Shown: piece after piece, positions 57,548-64,000 of the stretch | Numbering within the stretch: the first letter of the stretch is position 1 | How the letters are laid out: every line of letters starts with the position of its first letter | Made by a program: the position numbers and the translations under genes | NCBI GenBank assembly: GCA_039105265.1 | Contig: JAPFFF010000007.1 | Coordinates: 2,976,001-3,040,000, forward strand | Direction of reading: 5' to 3' | Length of the DNA stretch: 64,000 nt | From: Tritrichomonas musculus | Lineage: Eukaryota > Parabasalia > Tritrichomonadida > Tritrichomonadidae | Notes under the pieces: model-generated | Database searches by the model: none | What the model saw: the letters and a program-made list of their open reading frames with translations, nothing else | What the model was told of the DNA's origin: nothing

Positions 57548-60319
57548 TTAAATTCTGAAACTTTGCTTACAGAGATCATAAACCTTTCCTGTAAATCCTT
57601 CATCTTTGGCTAATTCTTCAAGTGTGTAAGGATATCTGTAGTTCCAGTGATGATGAGGATCGGCTGGAATGTTAATCTGTTCTTCTTGAGGTGATTGTCT
57701 TCTCAAGTGTTGTGTAATGCCAGTAACATCTTGAAGAAGGAAGATTGCCCACATTGAATCTGAGAAAAGATGTTGTTTGAGGATTGTTTCTGAAATCCAT
57801 GGTTCACATGTTCTCCATGGATTATCGTGTCTCAAAAGTTGATTGTACCAGAAGTCATCAATGACTTTTGTGTTTTCTTCCCACCATCCTCTAATTGAAG
57901 AGCAATCGTGAGTGGATGGGCAGCAAACTGACAAGTAGCTAAATTCTTTAGCTTCATCGAAAGTCTTCTTTGGATCCTTTGACATACGTTGAACACGGAG
58001 AGAAAGAAGAGCTTCATCTTTGATTGCCTGGATAATTCCATCAGTAAGTTGACCAAGATCTTCTGCGCAAATAAGCATATTTGTACTTGTCTTGAGAAGG
58101 TTAAGCTTAGGCTTTGCTTTGGAAACCCATAATCCATTTTGTCTCTTATATGTGAAATCGGTGTAAAATTCTTTGATGATTGTTCTTTGTGGTTCAGCAA
58201 GTTCGAGCCATGATGGCGATCCAAACTCTTTAGGACCGTTTGGTGTTGGTTCAATGTGTTCCATTGTGATTTCTGTTCTTGGATGATATATATCTGGAAG
58301 GCCTGGATCTGGAACCATCAAAACATTATCAATTAATTGGAGAAGGCACTTCTTATAGTGATGGATCTTTCCTTCATCACCTTTGAACATTTTGTTAACG
58401 GCTTCATCAATCTTTCTTTCTGAATTGTATTCTTCTTTGAAATCATACCAATCATCAGCTGGATCGGTACCATGTGCATTGAAGAATGTCTTTGAAGCCC
58501 ATTCAGCTTCTCCGCCGAACTTTTGGGCAAGAAGATGCCATCTGATGTATGGTCTAAGATATCTGTCGATATCCCAAAGTCCTTTGCTTTGAAGTTCGCC
58601 CTTTGGAGCTGCGTGGCATGGGAAGAAGTGTCCAAGCATACCTCCAATGCATGTTTCACGTGGAATTTCCCAAATTCTGAAGAAACCAAGAATATGATCA
58701 ACACGTAAAGCATGGAAAAGAGTTCCCATTCTTTGAAGCCTGAGGCGCCACCATCTGTAATGATCTTTTTCCATGAAGTCCCAGGCATATGTTGGGAATC
58801 CCCAGTTCTGGCCTTGATCTGAAAATGCATCTGGAGGAGCACCTGCGCACATGTTCAAACGGAAGTTTTCTGGGTAAGCCCAGCATTCAACTGAGTTTAG
58901 ATAAACGCCAATTGGAAGATCTCCTTTGAGAGCAACATGATGTTCTGCTGCATAATTACGAGAATCGCGGAATTGCAAATCGCAAATGTATTGAACCCAG
59001 TTACAATAGTCAAGTTCTTTAGCATATTTTTCTGAAAGTGATTCGATTTCTTCTTCTGAAACTTTTGAATATTCTGGCCATTTGTGGAAATCTGATGTTC
59101 CATACTTATCACGGAAGTGGCAATAAAGTGAATATGTATATAACCAGCTGGCATTGGCCTTCTTGAATGCTGCATAGTTGGCATCAGTTGGAAGAGTGGA
59201 TTTAACAAGTTGATATATTTGCTTGAGTTTTTCAACCTTGAAAGCGTGAACTGCCGGGTAATCAAGGTGTTTTTGTTTTTCTTGTTGAGCGCTGAACTCC
59301 TTAATTTCTTCTTTAAGTTTAGCTGGAAGATTTGGAGTGATTTCAAGAAGATTGATATAAATTGGATGAAGTGCAAAACATGATACTTGACGATATGGAT
59401 ATGAATCAGCCCAATCGCCTTTATCGGTTGTATCATTGATTGGCAAAAGTTGAATAAGAGAGGCGCCCATTTTGTTGCAAACGTCGACAAGTTTCTTTAT
59501 ATCACTGTATTGTCCAATTCCACAACTATCAGATGATCTAAGGCTGAACAATGGTGCATAAATACCAAATCCATGATATAATGCTTTGTCTGGATTGATG
59601 AAGTATTGATTTAAGCAAAGAATTGTCTTAACTGAATCATCCTTATCTTGGAGTGGAGCAACTTTGAAATTCTCATTGATGTCCCACATAACATATCCGT
59701 CAGATTTAACAATAGCATATTTATATTCAAAAGGAAGTGATGAACGGCTGAAGGCACAAGATGCTGAAAAGAAAGGATATTCATTGTCTCTCATTTCAAG
59801 GCCTTTTGAAGCATCCCAGCTACCAAGTTCAGGGCAAGAGCCACAAACAATTAATTTTTGGTCACTTCTGATATGTGGAACAACACATGAGAAGTATACT
59901 TCAAATGAAGTGCTTGGTGCTTCAATGTAATTAACCTTTTTGACAGTATCACGATGATGAACAGCATCAACAAAAGCAGATCTTGAATAAGCATCTTGGA
60001 CATGGTCTTGCCATCTATATGTATCAACGATTTCAAGATTGAATGGGGCGCTTGCTGGAGCAAGATTAAGAACATGATCTTTTTCAGGTTCCCATTCACG
60101 ACGACTTTGATCATCAATCAAATATTTATATTTAATGGTTGTGTTTGTTTTAGGAAGTGGAATGCTAATTGTTAAGTCCCATTCATCATTATGTCCAGTA
60201 TAGGTTAATGGAACAGGCTTGTCCCAATTACCTAATTCAGGAATTCCTCCACAAACCAATAAGTTCCTTCCAAAATCGGTATGATAGCTAACTCTGAAGT
60301 GAAGATTAACACTTGCCAT
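57548..60319 (-). CDS. DPE2-type 4-alpha-glucanotransferase (two CBM20 plus GH77)
   Basis: 923 residues. Two starch-binding CBM20 modules (about 1-105 and 133-235; each with a CGG.PELG.W or CGSCPELGSWD turn) precede a GH77 domain. Catalytic landmarks: nucleophile in LRVDHILGFFR (about 540), acid/base in CAEDLG (about 755), and STHDCSSIRGWW (about 800). It transfers glucans between maltose and glycogen or soluble heteroglycan in the cytosol, as in plants and amoebae, so it fits glycogen-storing trichomonads. An initiator TCACTTTTATTTT (A at 60341) lies 22 bases before the ATG. It is relatively G+C-rich, like a well-expressed gene. Confidence 0.95.
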   Translation of the reverse strand: MASVNLHFRVSYHTDFGRNLLVCGGIPELGNWDKPVPLTYTGHNDEWDLTISIPLPKTNTTIKYKYLIDDQSRREWEPEKDHVLNLAPASAPFNLEIVDTYRWQDHVQDAYSRSAFVDAVHHRDTVKKVNYIEAPSTSFEVYFSCVVPHIRSDQKLIVCGSCPELGSWDASKGLEMRDNEYPFFSASCAFSRSSLPFEYKYAIVKSDGYVMWDINENFKVAPLQDKDDSVKTILCLNQYFINPDKALYHGFGIYAPLFSLRSSDSCGIGQYSDIKKLVDVCNKMGASLIQLLPINDTTDKGDWADSYPYRQVSCFALHPIYINLLEITPNLPAKLKEEIKEFSAQQEKQKHLDYPAVHAFKVEKLKQIYQLVKSTLPTDANYAAFKKANASWLYTYSLYCHFRDKYGTSDFHKWPEYSKVSEEEIESLSEKYAKELDYCNWVQYICDLQFRDSRNYAAEHHVALKGDLPIGVYLNSVECWAYPENFRLNMCAGAPPDAFSDQGQNWGFPTYAWDFMEKDHYRWWRLRLQRMGTLFHALRVDHILGFFRIWEIPRETCIGGMLGHFFPCHAAPKGELQSKGLWDIDRYLRPYIRWHLLAQKFGGEAEWASKTFFNAHGTDPADDWYDFKEEYNSERKIDEAVNKMFKGDEGKIHHYKKCLLQLIDNVLMVPDPGLPDIYHPRTEITMEHIEPTPNGPKEFGSPSWLELAEPQRTIIKEFYTDFTYKRQNGLWVSKAKPKLNLLKTSTNMLICAEDLGQLTDGIIQAIKDEALLSLRVQRMSKDPKKTFDEAKEFSYLSVCCPSTHDCSSIRGWWEENTKVIDDFWYNQLLRHDNPWRTCEPWISETILKQHLFSDSMWAIFLLQDVTGITQHLRRQSPQEEQINIPADPHHHWNYRYPYTLEELAKDEGFTGKVYDLCKQSFRI

Positions 60320-61984
60320 TTTGAATCTTTAAAATAAAAGTGAAGTTAAAAAAAAATATATATACAGCAGATAAAGTTTTCAATGCCATTGAATAAATTG
60401 CTAAGGATTTTGATAAGGCGGGTCAAATTTTCAGAAGATATGAAAATTTTCTCGATCTCACCAATTCAAATTTTTCAAAAAAGTTATCTTTTGATTTGAA
60501 AAAAATCGTAAAAGAGTTCCATATTTTTGGCTTTTTTATTGATCATATGAAATATATCATGCTTCTAAGATGCTCGGCAAAAAAGAAAATGTTCATGATA
60601 ATATATCATTTGCATTAATTGTCTAATATCATTGTTCATAAAATTCTATTATTATTTCTATTAATTTAATAATGCATTTATTGGTTTAAATTAAAGATTG
60701 GTATGCGTGAAAAAAAAAAGATTAAGATGTATTTTACTGTTTTTTATTCTTGTAAAGCCAAATTTTTTTATCAGATTGTTCTTATCAATTTTCTTTATAT
60801 TTGGGTTCAAGGTTTCAATTAAATAAACAAAGTAATAATTCAATTCTCTTTATCAAAATTTTGAAATTGAGAGAATAGTAAATATGCAAAATCATTTTTA
60901 ATCAACCGTGCATATTTGAATTTTCAATTTCGAAAAATCACATTCTGGTTTATATTATAATTTAATATGTTTGATTTATTTCTTATCTCCTTAACAAATA
61001 ATTCGGATGAAAGCATTTTTAAAATAGATTAAAAATGACGCTTTATTTGGTCATTGAATTGAAATTATTTTTTAAAAATATATTTATTTTTTGACTTTTA
61101 TTCTGTTCAAAATTCCATTTTATTGGTGTTTTATCAGATTAACTTTCTATTTTCTTAAAATTAATTTCTTTTTTATAAAGGATCAATTGATATTTTTTAT
61201 ATATTACTATATAAAAGATATTTAATTATCATACCTTTATCATGTTTTGGATTAGCACTTTGGTGATTTTGTAAACTACATCTATTTCACTTGATTTTCA
61301 ATAGTTTATAACAACTTTTCGGCCTATGGCGTAATGATTATTAAGTAAGGAATATAAAAAAGGAGAACAATTATCTGAGTATGTTTAGGCATATATTAAA
61401 CTTTAAGTCATTTCTATAATATTATTATTTCAATGATTAATTCCTTTGAGAAATCACAACATTTTTAATTTTTAATTTCATATTTGTTTTTATAACACTT
61501 GCATAAATATTTTTTAATATATTAAAACAAAATTTATTCAATAAAAGTTATTATCATAATACGGCTTTCGTCAAAAGCGGTTTCGTGAAAAATAAATATG
61601 GTAATATCTTCGACCAAATAAATGCGGCTTTCGATAAAAGTTGTTTCGTGAAAAATACTTCGTTGTCAATGGAGATTTCCTATCACGTCTAAGGCAGAAA
61701 GGGATAGTTCTGGGGAATTACACAGGAACTCTGGAAACAAGTAACTCCTTAAAATATTTATTATTCATTGTATTTATTTAATTTTTGATTTAACTTTTTA
61801 GTTGATACTTGTCAAAAAATTGTCTCTGAATTTATTTAAAAAGTGGGAAATGATATTTTATGAAGAAAACTGAATAGATAAATAGATAGAAAAAAAATCA
61901 TGAAATTCCGAAATTTAATAGACTATTAAAATTAAAACTAAAAAATAATTAAATCAGTAACAGAGTTTTGATGAAATAAAACAA
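60320..61984. other. Long spacer of 1.7 kb, one short repeat pair
   Basis: No gene seen. Two copies of a 33-base string (CGGCTTTCG..AAAAG..GTTTCGTGAAAAATA) at 61562-61594 and 61625-61657 are spaced 63 bases apart, a few mismatches. The first 40 bases hold the initiator of the glucanotransferase gene. Confidence 0.55.
60331..60343 (-). promoter_or_regulatory. Initiator of the glucanotransferase gene
   Basis: TCACTTTTATTTT on the minus strand, A of TCA at 60341, 22 bases before the ATG at 60319. It is identical to the element in front of the Polinton polymerase gene. Confidence 0.6.
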
Positions 61985-62653
61985 TCAAGCTTCTGTTTGA
62001 ATGGAAATAGAGGTATGAATAAGGTCATAATACTTATGACGGCATTTTGCTGGGCAAGGAAAGTGTGTATTAACCAATGTCATTACTTCTTGAGCAGTGG
62101 TGATTGGAGAAGATGGCTGAGATGGAGTATTTGAGGAAAGATTCTGAACAGTTTGATTAATTTTGTTTTGATTATGGTTAACTGGTGTTTTCAATCTTGT
62201 TTCTTTATTATTTGGTAATTTCCCGAATCTTATTGTCCATTTTTTCAATTGGAAGTGATCATCTTTTAACATAGGTACTTTTTGGGTGATTTCTTGATCG
62301 ATATCATGGGTTGGTGGTTTGGCAATGTATCCAAGTTGTTGTAATGAGCCGTTAATAGATGATTTGCATTTTCCCATTAATATTCTTAATTGTTGTATAT
62401 TTATGCCAAGGGCGTCATTCAAAAACATTATTCCACAAACTATAATTCTTTTCCATTGGTCATTAGGTTCCTTTTCTATATAGTCACGAATTATTTTTAG
62501 GCGAGCAACAAAAACATCAATTCGCTCTCCTCTTTTAGATTTGGCGATTTCATCATGAAATCGAGTTCTAATAGCAATGTATTCCGACTTATCACTTTCA
62601 TTAAGGAATTCCCAATGTGCAGGGAATGCCCCAGGTGATAAATTTGAGCTCAT
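61985..62653 (-). CDS. Initiator-binding-domain (IBD) transcription factor, IBP39-like
   Basis: 222 residues. Residues about 8-118 follow the IBD pattern: W.FL...DKSEYIAIRTRF, RIDVFVARLKIIRDYI, DQWKRIIVCGIMFLNDALGINIQQLRILMGKCKSSINGSLQQLGY. In Trichomonas vaginalis the founding protein IBP39 binds the initiator of most genes through this domain, with the KSSIN segment in the recognition helix. The rest is linker and a short C-terminal part with Cys, His and Tyr (HFPCPAKCRHKYYDL), unlike the RNA-polymerase-binding half of IBP39. Its presence supports the trichomonad assignment. Which of several IBD paralogues this is cannot be told. Confidence 0.85.
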   Translation of the reverse strand: MSSNLSPGAFPAHWEFLNESDKSEYIAIRTRFHDEIAKSKRGERIDVFVARLKIIRDYIEKEPNDQWKRIIVCGIMFLNDALGINIQQLRILMGKCKSSINGSLQQLGYIAKPPTHDIDQEITQKVPMLKDDHFQLKKWTIRFGKLPNNKETRLKTPVNHNQNKINQTVQNLSSNTPSQPSSPITTAQEVMTLVNTHFPCPAKCRHKYYDLIHTSISIQTEA

Positions 62654-63067
62654 ATTTTATATTTTTTAAGAATAAAATTTTAGCATCAATTTTCTAAACT
62701 TCTATTTATGAAAAAGTTGAACTGTAAATCTTCGTTTAGTGAAAAAGTTGTTTATTATTAACGGAAATAATCAATAAGATTTTAATTCGAACTTTTTAAT
62801 AAAAAAAGTCAAATTTCTAAGTTTTTGTTAAGAAACGTTTGATATTTTGTTAAAAAAAAACAAAAATTGAAAATTTAAATTTTGAAATAATAATGAATAG
62901 AATGGAATTTCTGTTTTTTTCTGTTTTGTCTTTTTTGGCAATGAAATGAAGATAAAAAAAAATCACTTCATTTCACATAAATTGAGATGTAATGCAATTG
63001 AAACTTGACAAAAATATAATTATGGTTATCAATTGAGATTATTGAAAAACATCTGATGATTATAATA
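62654..63067. other. Spacer, nothing recognised
   Basis: AT-rich 414 bases between the kinase stop and the IBD gene start. No gene seen. Confidence 0.5.
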
Positions 63068-64000
63068 CTATTGGCTAACTCCATTAAGAGCATCATGTGT
63101 TAATTTTTCCCAATCATTTTTTGGGAATAACGACGATATGTTAATAGCACAAATAGGCTTTCCTGAGAAATATGGATGTCTTAAAGCTTCTTCAGAAGTA
63201 ATTCGCTCTTTTGGATTATATTTTAGCATTTTCATTAATAGATCATATTCAAATGAATTTTGGAGAATCATAGAATTGATTGTTGGATTCATGATTCTAA
63301 TAGGCTGTTTATCAATAAAACTATAGTATTTGCAACTATTATCAAAATCTTCTTTTTTAAAAGGGCCTAAAACTTCAGCAATTTTATCAATCTGAACTTG
63401 ATTAAAATCTGTGGGATCTCTATCTTGAATTTTTTGATTTGTTGCAAATATGGTTTTCCCTGTCAATAATTCAGCAAAAATGCATCCAGCAGCCCAAATA
63501 TCTATTTTCGTATTGTAATTTGAAGAACCCCATAAAAGTTCAGGAGCTCTATACCAAATTGTTACAACTCCAAAATTTCTTGGATTCATTGTTTCAATAA
63601 TTCTAGATAATCCAAAATCAATTATTTTAATTATTCCCGGGTATTCTTCTAAATCAGGTGACATTAGAAGAAGATTAGATGGTGTTAAATCACAATGTGC
63701 AATCGATCTTTTATGTAAATAGTCTAAAGCGAGAAGTAATTGAAATAAAATTGATTTAATTATAACTGGTTGTAATGTTTTGTTTTGGCTTGAATAAAAA
63801 TTGATAATTCTTCTAACGTCAACTGCCCCATAGTCATAAGCAAAAGATAAAGAATTGTCATTAGTATCAAGAATTACGTCTTTTGATGAGTAATGCAAGA
63901 TATGAGGATAATTCATTTCACTAAGTAATGTTAATTCTCGGAAGCAAGAAGGTGTTATAATTTTGTCAGTATTTTTGAATTTTGATATTTTAACTCCGCA
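63068..64000 (-). CDS. CDK8-like cyclin-dependent kinase, cut by the right window edge
   Basis: 310 codons up to the edge; the first residues, with the Gly-rich loop, are outside. The frame reads through to 64000 with kinase sequence (VKISKF and a C-helix FRELTLLSEMNYPHIL), so an ATG at 63916 is not the start. The C-helix has SCFRE where CDK8 has SACRE. Further marks are DFGLSRI, VVTIWYRAPELLWG, IDIWAAGCIFAELLTGKTIF and the spacing typical of CDK8 (Mediator kinase). The catalytic loop is HCDLTPSN in place of HRDLKPxN, so Arg and Lys are both changed while Asp and Asn are kept. Confidence 0.82.
   Translation of the reverse strand, partial: CGVKISKFKNTDKIITPSCFRELTLLSEMNYPHILHYSSKDVILDTNDNSLSFAYDYGAVDVRRIINFYSSQNKTLQPVIIKSILFQLLLALDYLHKRSIAHCDLTPSNLLLMSPDLEEYPGIIKIIDFGLSRIIETMNPRNFGVVTIWYRAPELLWGSSNYNTKIDIWAAGCIFAELLTGKTIFATNQKIQDRDPTDFNQVQIDKIAEVLGPFKKEDFDNSCKYYSFIDKQPIRIMNPTINSMILQNSFEYDLLMKMLKYNPKERITSEEALRHPYFSGKPICAINISSLFPKNDWEKLTHDALNGVSQ

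Noticed and set aside
1-64000. CRISPR arrays, tRNA or rRNA genes
   Set aside because: The only tight repeat array (12890-13159) has no spacers, and no tRNA- or rRNA-like pattern was found on either strand by eye.
1-64000. Entamoeba as the source
   Set aside because: Also AT-rich and known to host Polintons, but the IBD protein and TCA-type initiators near start codons point to trichomonads.

Overview
The window reads as nuclear DNA of a parabasalid (trichomonad) protist, probably of the AT-rich Tritrichomonas type; the species cannot be fixed from the sequence. Reasons: very AT-rich spacers; densely packed genes with no introns needed to read any of them; standard stop codons, many lying inside a TAAA context; short leaders in which a TCA(C/T)(T/A) initiator lies 10-26 bases before the ATG; and, most telling, a host gene (61985-62653) for an initiator-binding-domain protein of the IBP39 type, known from trichomonads.

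Region 1 (1 to about 24.0 kb) is most of a large Polinton/Maverick element whose left end lies outside the window. It carries a protein-primed type DNA polymerase B, retroviral-type integrase, FtsK/HerA-type packaging ATPase, adenain/Ulp1-like cysteine protease, a likely double-jelly-roll major capsid protein, likely minor capsid proteins, a giant fibre-like protein plus a partner that shares a domain with it, an HNH nuclease near the right edge, a small basic AT-hook protein, and several unknown small genes. Its recognised genes look whole. The structural, packaging and integration genes form a same-strand block with spacers of only 6-41 bases. Several polymerase-side genes have host-like initiators, whereas many genes of the block start at TAAATG. 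At least four of its proteins carry GIQT(D/E)- or TQT-like motifs resembling ligands of dynein light chain LC8.

Region 2 (24.0-27.3 kb) holds virus-like fossils: a fragment of a second, diverged capsid protein, and a heavily decayed relative of the same Polinton family (polymerase remnants and two more copies of a gene of about 140 codons). Region 3 (27.3-32.1 kb) is extremely AT-rich and gene-free, but contains a DNA transposon of about 1.6 kb bounded by 38-bp inverted repeats, itself perhaps inside a second inverted-repeat unit. A short GC-rich island with GAATTC-centred palindromes and gene remnants lies at 35.3-36.5 kb.

Region 4 (32.1-35 kb and 36.6-64 kb) is host chromosome. Recognisable products are a Vps50/Vps54-like tethering subunit, a class I methyltransferase, a leucine-rich-repeat protein, a RhoGEF-Kelch protein, a prolidase-type M24 peptidase, an SLC44-type membrane protein, an ASC-1/TRIP4-type zinc-finger protein, a free-standing nucleoplasmin-like domain, the CK2 regulatory subunit, a DPE2-type 4-alpha-glucanotransferase, the IBD transcription factor and a CDK8-like kinase cut by the right edge. 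Several coiled-coil or helical proteins remain unrecognised.
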